Below are positions 1 to 8,266 of a stretch of DNA of 64,000 nucleotides, piece by piece. The notes beneath the pieces were generated by a model. The model did not search any database and was not told the origin of the DNA. It saw only the letters and a list, made by a program, of their open reading frames with translations. Each line of letters starts with the position of its first letter. Position 1 is the stretch's first letter. The translations under genes and the position numbers were made by a program. This DNA is from Capnocytophaga canimorsus (GTDB lineage: Bacteria; Bacteroidota; Bacteroidia; Flavobacteriales; Flavobacteriaceae): contig NZ_CP022382.1 of the NCBI RefSeq assembly GCF_002302565.1, positions 1,125,001 through 1,189,000 of the forward strand, given 5' to 3'.

Positions 1-209
1 AATATATTTAAAATCAATTGTTTATAAGTAAAAATCAAAACTCAAAAAGTTAAGGTGTGTTAATTTTATATTTTATTTAACTTTTATTTCTAATTTAGCA
101 TCGTGAAAGAACTCTTAAAAATTAACTAAACATTAAGATAAAAATCTTTTACTAATCACCAGGTTTGATTATACATATAACACTTTGTTAAACTTAAAAT
201 GAGAAGGTT

Positions 210-929
210 ATGATTTACAAAACAAACTACAACGAACAGGAAGACTTTCAGGCAGATGTAAAGAATCCGTTTGCAGATTCAAATGCTCCTAAACAAAAAA
301 GTGGTGTAGTGAAACCCGTACCTGTTGATCGTGAAGTGGTTTGGGATAAGACCAAAACCCTAATCAGTAAAACTGATAAATTTGGGAATATTGAATACGC
401 AAATGATGCTTTTATTGAAGTTTCTTCTTATGAGGATTTTGAGTTGATGTCTCAGCCGCATAGTATTATCCGCCACCCAGATATGCCAAGGGTAATCTTT
501 AAAATTCTGTGGGACAATCTCAAAGCTAAGAAAAATTTTCACGCCATCATTAAAAATATGGCTAAAACGGGGCGATACTACTGGGTAATTACCAATTTTG
601 AAATCAAAAAAGATGAAGCTGATAACATTATTGGTTACGTAGGGTACCGCAAATCTGTAGCTGAAAGCGTAATTCGTGAGCATATTGAGCCACTATACAA
701 GCGACTTCTTAAAATTGAGGAAGTTAATGGATTGGATGCCAGTGAGAAATACTTTTTAGGATATTTAGAAGAAAAAGAAACCTCTTATTATCAATTCATT
801 GCTAACTTATTAAAACAAGCTGAAGAAGGCGAGACAGCTTCTGTAGAAACAGAAGAAGTTCCTGAAGAAGGCGATGCTAAAGACGTAAAAGCAACAACAA
901 AAGGTTTTTTTGCAAGATTTTTTTCATAG
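210..929 (+). CDS. PAS domain protein (Aer-type sensor, no output domain)
   Basis: A 239-residue soluble protein. A single PAS domain spans roughly residues 50-155. It contains NIEYANDAF, an IIRHPDMP loop and a YYWVITNFEI strand, the pattern seen in the N-terminal FAD-binding PAS of Aer-type redox sensors. The rest is a helical segment and an acidic, low-complexity tail (about 205-230) ending GFFARFFS. No kinase, HAMP or methyl-accepting domain follows, so the output is unknown and it probably works through a partner protein. It is monocistronic, with a hairpin terminator 20 nt after the stop. The ATG at 210 is the only good start. The PAS call is strong. Redox sensing is inferred from the similarity to Aer. 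Confidence 0.8.
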   Translation: MIYKTNYNEQEDFQADVKNPFADSNAPKQKSGVVKPVPVDREVVWDKTKTLISKTDKFGNIEYANDAFIEVSSYEDFELMSQPHSIIRHPDMPRVIFKILWDNLKAKKNFHAIIKNMAKTGRYYWVITNFEIKKDEADNIIGYVGYRKSVAESVIREHIEPLYKRLLKIEEVNGLDASEKYFLGYLEEKETSYYQFIANLLKQAEEGETASVETEEVPEEGDAKDVKATTKGFFARFFS

Positions 930-950
930 ATAGATTTTAAGTTAAGTTTG

Positions 951-985
951 AGAAGGTGCCTAAAATGCTTATTTTAGGCACTTTC
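951..985 (+). terminator. Rho-independent terminator after the PAS gene
   Basis: The arms GTGCCTAAAA and TTTTAGGCAC pair around a short loop, extended outward by AGAAG/CTTTCT, and a T-rich run follows. It separates the PAS gene from the copper ATPase. Confidence 0.75.
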
Positions 986-1016
986 TTATTTTTAACTGTC
1001 AAAATAAAAAAATCAG

Positions 1017-1024
1017 TAATTTTG
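1017..1024 (+). promoter_or_regulatory. -7 box of the copper ATPase gene
   Basis: TAATTTTG matches the Bacteroidota TAnnTTTG -7 element and lies 20 nt before the ATG. No clear TTTG -33 box is visible at the usual spacing, so only the -7 half is supported. Confidence 0.5.
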
Positions 1025-1044
1025 TAGAATAAAAACAATAAACT

Positions 1045-3648
1045 ATGGAACAAATCTATTATATAAAAGGAATGACCTGTGGGGGCTGTGCCTCTTCCGT
1101 TGAGAAAAAACTATCTGAAATCAATGAAATTGAAAGTGTAACTATTGATTTGGATTCTCAAAAAGCAACAATTATCAGCCTAGAGGAAATTCCGTTTGAA
1201 AATTTACAAAAAGCATTAGAACACACTCACTATTCCATTCACAAACAACTCAATGAAGCGCAATCGTACACTTATTTCGTTAAAGGAATGAGTTGTTCGG
1301 GTTGCGAACAAACCGTCGGTGAACGCTTGGAAACAATCAGTGGGGTGACTGTTTCACAAATCAATGCAAAAAACAAAACTGTAACGCTAAATGCTCCCAG
1401 TACAATTTCTTTCCATAAGCTTAGTCAAACTCTTGAAGGCACACATTATTCCATCCATAAAACCTTGGAGGAAGCTACAACCATCTCACAAAAAACATCT
1501 TCCAACAACGGTGTTTTCTACTGCCCAATGCAATGCGAAGGCGATAAAACGTATTCAAAGGCTGGAGATTGCCCCATTTGCGGAATGGATTTAGTAGCTG
1601 AAATGAGTCTGCACGAAGACGGATTGGACATTGATGCCTTAAAAATCAAGGAATTAAAACATAAGTTTTGGGGAGCCGTAGCCTTTACCCTACCTATTTT
1701 CATCATCGCGATGAGTGAAATGATTCCTAACAATCCGTTGTATCAACTACTTTCTCAAAAATATTGGAATTGGATACAATTATTACTCTCATTGCCAGTT
1801 GTTTTTTATTACTGTCGAATTTTCTTTGAACGGGCTTGGAAAAGCCTAAAAACACTTCATTTCAATATGTTCACCCTAATCGGGATTGGAGCCGGAGTTG
1901 CGTGGCTTTTTAGCCTAATGGGGCTACTTTTCCCGAGTATTTTCCCTTCGGAATTCAAAACCCATTTTGGGGAAGTACACGTCTATTTCGAGGCAACTAC
2001 CGTCATCTTAACTTTAGTTATGTTGGGACAATTACTTGAGGCAATGGCTCATCATAAAACACAAGATGCTGTTAAAGAACTACTTAATTTAACTCCTCAA
2101 ACCGCTTTCAAAATTATTAACGGACAAGAACAAGAAGTTAGCATTCAAGAAATTAAAAAAGGAGATTTCTTAAGAATCAAGCCTGGTGGGAAAATTCCTG
2201 TTGATGGTATCATTTGGGAAGGATGCGCCCACATTGATGAAAGTATGATAACGGGAGAGCCTATCGCAGTGGATAAAAATATAGGCGACACCGTTTCTGC
2301 TGGAACGCTCAATGGTTTACAAAGTTTTATAATGAAAGCCGAAAGAATTGGCTCTGAAACCCTTTTATCACAGATTGTGGAAATGGTAAAAAAAGCAAGT
2401 CGAAGCCAAGCGCCTGTACAAAAAATCGCCGATAAAATTGCGGCTTACTTTGTACCGATTGTAGTTAGTGTTGCAATACTTACTTTTCTGGCTTGGATGG
2501 TATTGGCAGAAGATAACGGACTGATTTACGGATTTGTAAATGCCATTGCTGTACTGATTATTGCTTGTCCTTGCGCTTTGGGGCTTGCCACTCCAATGTC
2601 GGTTATGGTAGGTATTGGTAAAGGTGCAAAAAACGGAATTTTGGTAAAAGATGCTAAAGCCTTGGAATTACTTAGTAAAGTAGATACTTTAGTTATTGAC
2701 AAAACTGGTACTATTACCGAAGGAAAACCGCAAGTTGAAAAAGTGGTTTATTTTAATGATTTCGATTTACAAAAAGCACTTTCATTATTGTATTCGGTGA
2801 ATGCTCAAAGTGAACATCCATTGGCAAAAGCCACCAACGAATTCGCCAAATCAGCAAATGCGGAACTACTCCATACTATTGATTTTGAAAGCGTTTCAGG
2901 AAAAGGAGTTCGAGCAATCGTTGCGCAATCAGAAGTAGCATTTGGCAACGATAAGCTTATGGCTGAAATCGGGATTTTGATTCCGTTTTCTATCCTAAAA
3001 CAAATAAAATCAGAACAACAAAAAGGTAAAACCATCTCTTATTTAGCTGTAAATAAATCCATTATTGCTGTAGTTATCATTTCTGACAGGATAAAACCTT
3101 CAGCAAAAGCCACTTTAAAAAATCTACAGAAACAAGGTATTGAAATACATATGCTTACGGGGGACAATCCTTTTACAGCAAAGGCAATTGCTGAAGAAAT
3201 TGGGTTAACAAACTTCAAGGCAGGAATGCTTCCGCAAGACAAACAAAAAGAGGTAATTTCATTGCAACAACAAGGAAAAATTGTTGCTATGGCAGGTGAT
3301 GGTATTAACGATGCACCTGCTTTGGCACAAGCCCAAGTGGGTATTGCTATGGGAACAGGTACCAATATTGCCATAGAAAGTGCAGAAATCACCCTACTAC
3401 AAGGAGATTTAGAAGGACTTGAAAAGGCAAGAACGCTAAGCAAATCTGTGATGAAGAACATCAAAGAAAATTTATTCTTTGCACTGATTTACAACACCAT
3501 AGGTATTCCGATTGCAGCAGGAATACTATATCCGTTTTTTGGCATTTTACTTTCGCCTATGCTAGGGGCTTTGGCGATGAGTTTCAGCTCGGTTAGCGTG
3601 ATTGCTAATGCCTTGCGTTTGCGAAATATAACGTTAAAAAAGAACTAA
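1045..3648 (+). CDS. copA: Heavy-metal (copper-type) P1B ATPase
   Basis: An 867-residue inner-membrane ATPase that would export Cu(I). Two N-terminal HMA metal-binding domains carry GMTCGGC (9-15) and GMSCSGC (about 81-87). They are followed by a HMBD/YHS-like zinc-ribbon segment with YCPM and CPICGMDL (about 159-183). The core has the TGEP actuator loop (about 402), the CPC membrane metal site in ACPCALG (about 507), the DKTGT phosphorylation site (about 552), SEHPLA and GDGINDAPAL (about 751). The CPC signature and the double HMA favour copper or silver over zinc. It stands alone with its own -7 box. No metalloregulator or chaperone gene is adjacent. Confidence 0.93.
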   Translation: MEQIYYIKGMTCGGCASSVEKKLSEINEIESVTIDLDSQKATIISLEEIPFENLQKALEHTHYSIHKQLNEAQSYTYFVKGMSCSGCEQTVGERLETISGVTVSQINAKNKTVTLNAPSTISFHKLSQTLEGTHYSIHKTLEEATTISQKTSSNNGVFYCPMQCEGDKTYSKAGDCPICGMDLVAEMSLHEDGLDIDALKIKELKHKFWGAVAFTLPIFIIAMSEMIPNNPLYQLLSQKYWNWIQLLLSLPVVFYYCRIFFERAWKSLKTLHFNMFTLIGIGAGVAWLFSLMGLLFPSIFPSEFKTHFGEVHVYFEATTVILTLVMLGQLLEAMAHHKTQDAVKELLNLTPQTAFKIINGQEQEVSIQEIKKGDFLRIKPGGKIPVDGIIWEGCAHIDESMITGEPIAVDKNIGDTVSAGTLNGLQSFIMKAERIGSETLLSQIVEMVKKASRSQAPVQKIADKIAAYFVPIVVSVAILTFLAWMVLAEDNGLIYGFVNAIAVLIIACPCALGLATPMSVMVGIGKGAKNGILVKDAKALELLSKVDTLVIDKTGTITEGKPQVEKVVYFNDFDLQKALSLLYSVNAQSEHPLAKATNEFAKSANAELLHTIDFESVSGKGVRAIVAQSEVAFGNDKLMAEIGILIPFSILKQIKSEQQKGKTISYLAVNKSIIAVVIISDRIKPSAKATLKNLQKQGIEIHMLTGDNPFTAKAIAEEIGLTNFKAGMLPQDKQKEVISLQQQGKIVAMAGDGINDAPALAQAQVGIAMGTGTNIAIESAEITLLQGDLEGLEKARTLSKSVMKNIKENLFFALIYNTIGIPIAAGILYPFFGILLSPMLGALAMSFSSVSVIANALRLRNITLKKN

Positions 3649-3682
3649 ATGAGGGTTTGTTCACAAAAAAACAAAAAAAGTA

Positions 3683-3712
3683 TTGCTGATTAAATTTATA
3701 TACTTATATTTG
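3683..3712 (+). promoter_or_regulatory. Promoter of rpmE2
   Basis: TTG at 3683-3685, a 19-nt spacer and TATATTTG at 3705-3712 fit the Bacteroidota consensus well. The distance to the L31 start is about 40 nt, which leaves a short 5' leader. Confidence 0.7.
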
Positions 3713-3752
3713 CGGTCTGAAAAGTAAGAAGATAAAAAAATATTTCAAAAAG

Positions 3753-4004
3753 ATGAAAAAGGGAATACATCCGGAGTCGTACAGGTTAGTAGCTTTTAAA
3801 GATATGTCAAATGATGATGTTTTCATCACAAAATCAACAGTAGCTACCAAAGAAACTATTGAAGTGGACGGAACAGAGTATCCGTTAGTAAAGTTGGAGA
3901 TTTCAAGAACTTCACATCCTTATTATACAGGAAAATCTAAACTTATTGATACTGCAGGACGTATCGACAAGTTCAAAAACAAATATGCTAAATTCAAAAA
4001 ATAA
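3753..4004 (+). CDS. rpmE2: 50S ribosomal protein L31 type B
   Basis: An 83-residue ribosomal protein. It begins [11 protein letters not shown] and has [21 protein letters not shown] followed by the RIDKFKNKY end, the normal pattern and length of L31. It lacks the CxxC zinc pair of the C+ type, so it is the zinc-independent paralogue form, common as the only L31 in Bacteroidota. It has its own promoter and ends at a strong terminator shared with rsmG on the other strand. Confidence 0.96.
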   Translation: MKKGIHPESYRLVAFKDMSNDDVFITKSTVATKETIEVDGTEYPLVKLEISRTSHPYYTGKSKLIDTAGRIDKFKNKYAKFKK

Positions 4005-4024
4005 TAGCATTTTAGCCATAACAG

Positions 4025-4058
4025 AAAAACGCTTTCCTTTTCAGGAAAGCGTTTTTTT
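4025..4058. terminator. Bidirectional terminator between rpmE2 and rsmG
   Basis: An AAAAACGCTTTCCT arm pairs with AGGAAAGCGTTTTT around a 4-nt loop. A-run and T-run flanks let it act for both convergent genes. Confidence 0.85.
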
Positions 4059-4066
4059 ATTACTCT

Positions 4067-4699
4067 TTATTTACCTTGATATTTTAGAGGTAGATATACC
4101 ACTTTTTTAGTTTCAAAAAACTCTTCGGAGAAAAAATCGGAAATCGGGAAAAGCTGTACTTTTTCGTAAGCAGCTAACTCTTTAGTCAAATCCCCGCCTT
4201 TCAAATACAGAATTCCATTTTTAAGAGAATGTTTTGACTCTTTCTTTATTTTTCGTTTCACCCATTTTACAAATTCGGGCATTTGAGTTACAGCTCGACT
4301 TACAATAAAATCAAATTCCTGATTTACTTGCTCCACTCGCGTTTGCACGGCGGTTACATTAGTCAGTCCGAGGGCTTGTACCACCTCCTCTACCACTTTT
4401 ATTTTCTTTCCAATAGAATCCACCAACATAAACTGCGTTTTCGGAAACAAAATAGCCAAAGGCACACCAGGAAAACCGCCCCCCGTACCCACATCAAGCA
4501 CCTGACTTTCAGGCAAAAACGACTGTACTTTAGCAATAGCCAAAGAATGTAACACGTGTCGCTGGTAAAAAAAATCAGTATCTTTACGCGAAATCACATT
4601 TATTTTAGCATTCCACTGCTCATACAAAGGCTTTAACATTTCAAAATGAGTTAGTTGCTGTGGGGTCAAATCAGGGAAATAGGTTTTTATGGCTTCCAT
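4067..4699 (-). CDS. rsmG: 16S rRNA (guanine527-N7)-methyltransferase
   Basis: A 210-residue SAM-dependent methyltransferase that modifies G527 of 16S rRNA in the cytoplasm. The N-terminal helix region has LTHFEMLKPLYEQWNAKINVISRKD, written here as part of the GidB signature. The SAM-binding motif is VLDVGTGGGFPGVPLAI, followed by FMLVDSIGKK and the IVSRAV motif. Length is normal for the family. It converges on rpmE2 and is divergent from the aminotransferase gene. Confidence 0.95.
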   Translation of the reverse strand: MEAIKTYFPDLTPQQLTHFEMLKPLYEQWNAKINVISRKDTDFFYQRHVLHSLAIAKVQSFLPESQVLDVGTGGGFPGVPLAILFPKTQFMLVDSIGKKIKVVEEVVQALGLTNVTAVQTRVEQVNQEFDFIVSRAVTQMPEFVKWVKRKIKKESKHSLKNGILYLKGGDLTKELAAYEKVQLFPISDFFSEEFFETKKVVYLPLKYQGK

Positions 4700-4731
4700 T
4701 ACTGAAAAAAAATTATAACAAAATTGTTTGC

Positions 4732-4763
4732 AAAAATAGAATTATTTGACAGATTAGCACCAA
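4732..4763 (-). promoter_or_regulatory. Promoter of rsmG
   Basis: On the minus strand, TATTTTTG (4739-4732) is preceded by TTG (4763-4761) at a 21-nt spacing. It lies about 35 nt upstream of the rsmG ATG. Confidence 0.5.
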
Positions 4764-4783
4764 TTTTTATTTGATATATTCTT

Positions 4784-4791
4784 TATTTTTG
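4784..4791 (+). promoter_or_regulatory. -7 box of the aminotransferase gene
   Basis: TATTTTTG fits TAnnTTTG and lies 37 nt before the chosen ATG. No -33 box at a normal distance is obvious. Confidence 0.4.
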
Positions 4792-4827
4792 TAGCTAAAA
4801 TGTTAACCTGAAAATTTGAAAATAATT

Positions 4828-6015
4828 ATGCAAAAGTTTTTATCCGAACGCATTAACAAAATGGCTACTTCAGCAACCTTAGCTATGGCTGCCAAAACCC
4901 GAGAACTTAAAGCTCAAGGTAAAGATATCATTGGGCTCAGTTTAGGAGAGCCCGATTTTAATATCCCCGATTTCATTAAAGAAGCTGCCATTGAAGCCAT
5001 ACACCAAAATTATAGCAAATATTCACCCGTTGATGGATATTTAGATTTAAAAGAAGCCATTTGTGAGAAATTCAAAAGAGATAATCATCTTATTTACACC
5101 CCTTCACAAATCAGCGTTGCTACTGGTGCCAAGCAGTGTTTGGCAAACGTAGCTTTAGTGATGCTAAACAAAGGAGATGAAGTAATTCTACCTGCGCCTT
5201 ATTGGGTAAGCTACAGCGACATTGTAAAAATTGCCGAAGGTATTCCAGTAGAGGTACGTACTACCATCGAAAATGATTTTAAAATTACTCCCCAGCAATT
5301 AGAGGCAGCCATTACACCAAAAACAAAAATGATTTGGTTCAGCTCACCTTGTAACCCCACGGGCTCGGTGTATAGTCGTGAAGAATTGGAAGGGTTAGCT
5401 GTGGTACTGCGTAAACATCCGAACATTTTTATCGTTTCTGACGAAATTTACGAACATATTAACTTTACCGAAAGACACGTGAGCATTGCTGAAATTGACG
5501 GAATGTTCGAGCGGACCATAACCGTTAATGGAGTATCAAAAGCTTTCGCGATGACGGGATGGCGCATTGGCTATATTGGTGCACCTGAATGGATTACCAA
5601 AGCCTGTACCAAAATGCAAGGACAAATCACCAGCGGTGCTAACGCCATCGCGCAACGGGCTACCATTGCCGCAGTAAAAGCTCCAGTAAGTAAGATTCAA
5701 TATATGATTGATGAGTTCAAAAAACGGCGAGATTTGGTTTTGGAATTGCTTTCCGAAATCGAAGGATTTAAGCTCAATATACCTGAAGGTGCTTTCTATG
5801 TATTTCCTGATATTTCTTACTTCTTTGGGAAAACTCTAAAGGGGCAGAAAATAGAAACGGCTTCTGATTTTTCTCTATTTCTATTGGAAAATGCACACGT
5901 AGCTACCGTAACAGGTGAAGCCTTTGGAGACGATAACTGCATACGGATTTCGTATGCCGCCTCAGAGAAAGAACTTCGTGAAGCCATACATAGAATCAAA
6001 GAAGCCTTGAAATAA
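4828..6015 (+). CDS. Pyridoxal-phosphate aspartate aminotransferase (class I)
   Basis: A 395-residue fold-type I PLP enzyme that would transfer the amino group of aspartate (or a related amino acid) to 2-oxoglutarate. Visible landmarks are SLGEPDF near the N terminus, TGAKQCLANV at the cofactor phosphate site, SPCNPTGSVYSREEL, SDEIYEHI and the Schiff-base lysine in SKAFAMTGWRIGY. A TTG-initiated reading frame extends 12 nt further upstream, but the ATG at 4828 gives the family-like start MQKFLSERINKM. It is single-gene, followed by a palindromic terminator. Substrate choice within the AspC group is inferred. Confidence 0.92.
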   Translation: MQKFLSERINKMATSATLAMAAKTRELKAQGKDIIGLSLGEPDFNIPDFIKEAAIEAIHQNYSKYSPVDGYLDLKEAICEKFKRDNHLIYTPSQISVATGAKQCLANVALVMLNKGDEVILPAPYWVSYSDIVKIAEGIPVEVRTTIENDFKITPQQLEAAITPKTKMIWFSSPCNPTGSVYSREELEGLAVVLRKHPNIFIVSDEIYEHINFTERHVSIAEIDGMFERTITVNGVSKAFAMTGWRIGYIGAPEWITKACTKMQGQITSGANAIAQRATIAAVKAPVSKIQYMIDEFKKRRDLVLELLSEIEGFKLNIPEGAFYVFPDISYFFGKTLKGQKIETASDFSLFLLENAHVATVTGEAFGDDNCIRISYAASEKELREAIHRIKEALK

Positions 6016-6020
6016 AAAAC

Positions 6021-6044
6021 AAAGCCCTGAATATTCAGGGCTTT
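6021..6044. terminator. Bidirectional terminator
   Basis: A perfect 24-nt palindrome (AAAGCCCTGAAT and its complement) with A and T flanks sits between two convergent genes. Confidence 0.75.
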
Positions 6045-6050
6045 ATCTTT

Positions 6051-6563
6051 CTATAATTCTTCAATCCAAGAAGCGTACTTCACGTAATTATCAGCGGTTT
6101 GAGATATTATTTTTATTTGCTCTTCCGACATTTCTTTTACTTTTTTAGCAGGCACTCCTGCATATATGCTTCCTGCCTGAACGTGCGTATGTTGCGTGAG
6201 TACAGCTCCTGCGGCTATGATGCTGTTGCTTTCCACAATACAACCATCCATCACGATGCTTCCCATTCCTATCAAAACATTATCACCTATGGTACAACCG
6301 TGTACAATGGCGTTATGCCCTATTGAGACATTATCGCCTATGGTGGTAGCATATTTTTGGTAAGTAGCGTGAATTACAGCACCATCTTGTATGTTCACTT
6401 TGTTGCCTATACGAATGGAATTTACATCGCCACGGATTACCGCATTATACCAAAGGGTACACTGGCTACCCAAAACCACATCGCCCGTAATAACAGAATT
6501 TTCAGCAAAGTAACAATCCTCTCCAAAGGTAGGAATTTTGCCTTTTATTTTTTTTAATATCAT
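6051..6563 (-). CDS. Gamma-carbonic anhydrase-like hexapeptide-repeat protein
   Basis: A 170-residue left-handed beta-helix protein. Hexapeptide repeats of the [LIV]-G-x-x form run through most of it (SVITGDVVLGSQ, NKVNIQDGAVIH, GDNVSIGHNAIVHG, GDNVLIGMGSIV). Three histidines in the IHATYQ and IGHNAIVHG stretches are placed as the metal ligands of gamma-carbonic anhydrases. The family includes the PaaY/CaiE-like proteins, many of which lack measured activity. The enzymatic call is therefore only likely. Length is normal. Confidence 0.85.
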   Translation of the reverse strand: MILKKIKGKIPTFGEDCYFAENSVITGDVVLGSQCTLWYNAVIRGDVNSIRIGNKVNIQDGAVIHATYQKYATTIGDNVSIGHNAIVHGCTIGDNVLIGMGSIVMDGCIVESNSIIAAGAVLTQHTHVQAGSIYAGVPAKKVKEMSEEQIKIISQTADNYVKYASWIEEL

Positions 6564-6634
6564 AACTTCACTGTAAAATATTGATTTTTAATATTTCATC
6601 TTATCAAAATTATTGCATATTCTTTAAAATTAGA

Positions 6635-6811
6635 TTAATCAGGAAATTCTGCATCTAATAAAAAAGCCAAAAACAGAAAAAACCAAGGCAAAAGCAAAAG
6701 AAACAACATCAAGAGCCAAAAAATAATCACATACTTTTTTCGTTTGCTCACCAGCCAAATAATTATACTCCCGATGATTGTCAAAAAAATTATACTCCCA
6801 ATATATCCCAC
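6635..6811 (-). CDS. Small two-helix membrane protein, 58 residues
   Basis: A short open frame on the minus strand, read from a GTG at 6811. It begins VGYIGSIIFLTIIG and ends in FLLDAEFPD. There are two hydrophobic helices (about residues 2-20 and 28-52) separated by a basic SKRKK turn. An ATG at 6813 lies in another frame and closes after seven codons. It precedes another small membrane protein gene and the SPFH pair on the same strand. Frame continuity, the positively charged loop and its position support a real gene. The start codon and existence are moderately certain. No function is recognised. Confidence 0.5.
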   Translation of the reverse strand: MGYIGSIIFLTIIGSIIIWLVSKRKKYVIIFWLLMLFLLLLPWFFLFLAFLLDAEFPD

Positions 6812-6966
6812 ATTTTTCTATTTATAATCAATAACTTATTGCTTTACAAATTTGACGCATATACAGAGAAATAATCCCTCTAAAAACCCTTTTTCAGCAA
6901 AAATAAACTTACCTTCCACTAAACCACATCTTATGAGTATAAAAATAAATCTCTTAGTTTTTATAT

Positions 6967-7215
6967 TTACTTTTTATTTTTCGGTTGTGCGATTCCATTG
7001 TGGTTTTTGTTGTAACCTTTCGCGTGATCTTTGAAGAAAAACGGCACCAAAATCAATAGTAAAACCGATACCCCTCCTACAATCATCACGGTAATAGCTC
7101 CTTTTTTAAGCTCTTCGGGCGTGATTAAGGTGTCATATTCCCACAAATCGGCTAAAAAATAAGCCCCAACTGACAAGATAATCAGTACAATGATAATTCC
7201 TATAACGTATTTCAT
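6967..7215 (-). CDS. Small membrane protein, 82 residues
   Basis: Two predicted transmembrane helices, about residues 2-22 and 40-60, flank a short polar loop (DLWEYDTLITPEELKKG). The tail is basic and hydrophilic (KDHAKGYNKNHNG...). It lies 37 nt downstream of the SPFH gene on the same strand and is probably cotranscribed with it. I do not recognise the family. A structural or accessory membrane role is only a guess. Confidence 0.65.
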   Translation of the reverse strand: MKYVIGIIIVLIILSVGAYFLADLWEYDTLITPEELKKGAITVMIVGGVSVLLLILVPFFFKDHAKGYNKNHNGIAQPKNKK

Positions 7216-7252
7216 TTTTTTAAATTTAAAAAGTGACGTAAAATTTCACAAA

Positions 7253-8254
7253 CTACATTTTTCTTAAAATTTCTTGTTTTTTAAGTTCAAAATCTTCCGC
7301 CGTGATGATGTTTTCATCAAGTAAGATTTTGAGTTTGCGAAGCTGTTCGGCGGCATCGGCACTTCCTTTGGCAAGCATCGAATCGGTTTGTTCGTTGAAT
7401 TTTTTACCGATTTCCATACCCACGCCAAATTGAAGCCCTGCCCCGGCAAGTCCGCCCTCATTACGAGCTGCATCACGTAAAGCACGAAGTTTTTCCAATT
7501 CCACATAATCAAGCCCTGCTTCTTTGGCAGCTTGTACATCGGCACTGATATCGGCAACACGACCGATACGCTCTTGAGTAGCCTCGTCAAATTGCGTTCC
7601 TACGATACGAAAATCGGTAAGTTCGAGCCCCAAATCTTGGTATTCACTATTGATTTCACGCTTGATTTCTTGAGCGATGTCGTGAATTTTACCGTCTATT
7701 TCAATGTAGGAATATTTTTTTTCGTGAATGTTTTGGGCAATAAGCTGTGGAATACGCTCGGCAATCGTTTTGCTCATCGCTTCTGCTTCAAATTCATCGG
7801 TTTCGCCAATAATTTCGGTATAAAAATACTTAGGATTGGCAATTCTGTACGAAAAATTTCCGTTTAGCCCCAATTCCACAGGGATTTTATAAGTGCTGTC
7901 GATGAATTTAATGGGACTTGGCGTTCCCCAACGCTGACCCAGAATCTGAGCTTTGCGGAAGAAATAAATTTTAAGTTTATGCTCACTGTCAAAATTCTGA
8001 CGCAGATTAACAAGCGTAGTGATAAACGGATGGTTATCGGTTTTAAGATTATAAATGCCTTCCTCTTCGATGATTTCCACCAATTTACCTTCATACACCA
8101 AAGCACAACCCTGCGAGGGAGCGACAATGAGTTTAGAAGCGTTGATGATTTCATCGCGTTTTGACGGATATTTCCACCAAATCACATTGGCTTTAGGATT
8201 TTTCCACTCAATGACAGCGGAAAGCTGATTGCTGAAAATGTTAAGTATGCTCAT
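7253..8254 (-). CDS. SPFH domain protein with C-terminal SHOCT
   Basis: A 333-residue protein of the YdjI-like SPFH (band 7) group. The N-terminal part has VIEWKNPKANVIWWKYPS, the typical opening of this group. The SPFH fold continues through about residue 230, then a helical alanine-rich stretch and a glycine-rich GGLAGAGLQFGVGM segment. The last 30 residues (LRKLKILLDENIITAEDFELKKQEIL) form a SHOCT oligomerisation motif. There is no clear transmembrane helix, so it is probably peripheral to the membrane. It lies 12 nt after the zinc-ribbon gene, which suggests joint work in membrane organisation or stress (inference). Confidence 0.85.
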   Translation of the reverse strand: MSILNIFSNQLSAVIEWKNPKANVIWWKYPSKRDEIINASKLIVAPSQGCALVYEGKLVEIIEEEGIYNLKTDNHPFITTLVNLRQNFDSEHKLKIYFFRKAQILGQRWGTPSPIKFIDSTYKIPVELGLNGNFSYRIANPKYFYTEIIGETDEFEAEAMSKTIAERIPQLIAQNIHEKKYSYIEIDGKIHDIAQEIKREINSEYQDLGLELTDFRIVGTQFDEATQERIGRVADISADVQAAKEAGLDYVELEKLRALRDAARNEGGLAGAGLQFGVGMEIGKKFNEQTDSMLAKGSADAAEQLRKLKILLDENIITAEDFELKKQEILRKM

Positions 8255-8266
8255 AATAATTTGATT

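Noticed and set aside
3039..3464. A 141-codon minus-strand frame inside the copper ATPase gene
   Set aside because: It lies opposite the ATP-binding domain with its conserved motifs, and its protein sequence shows no domain.
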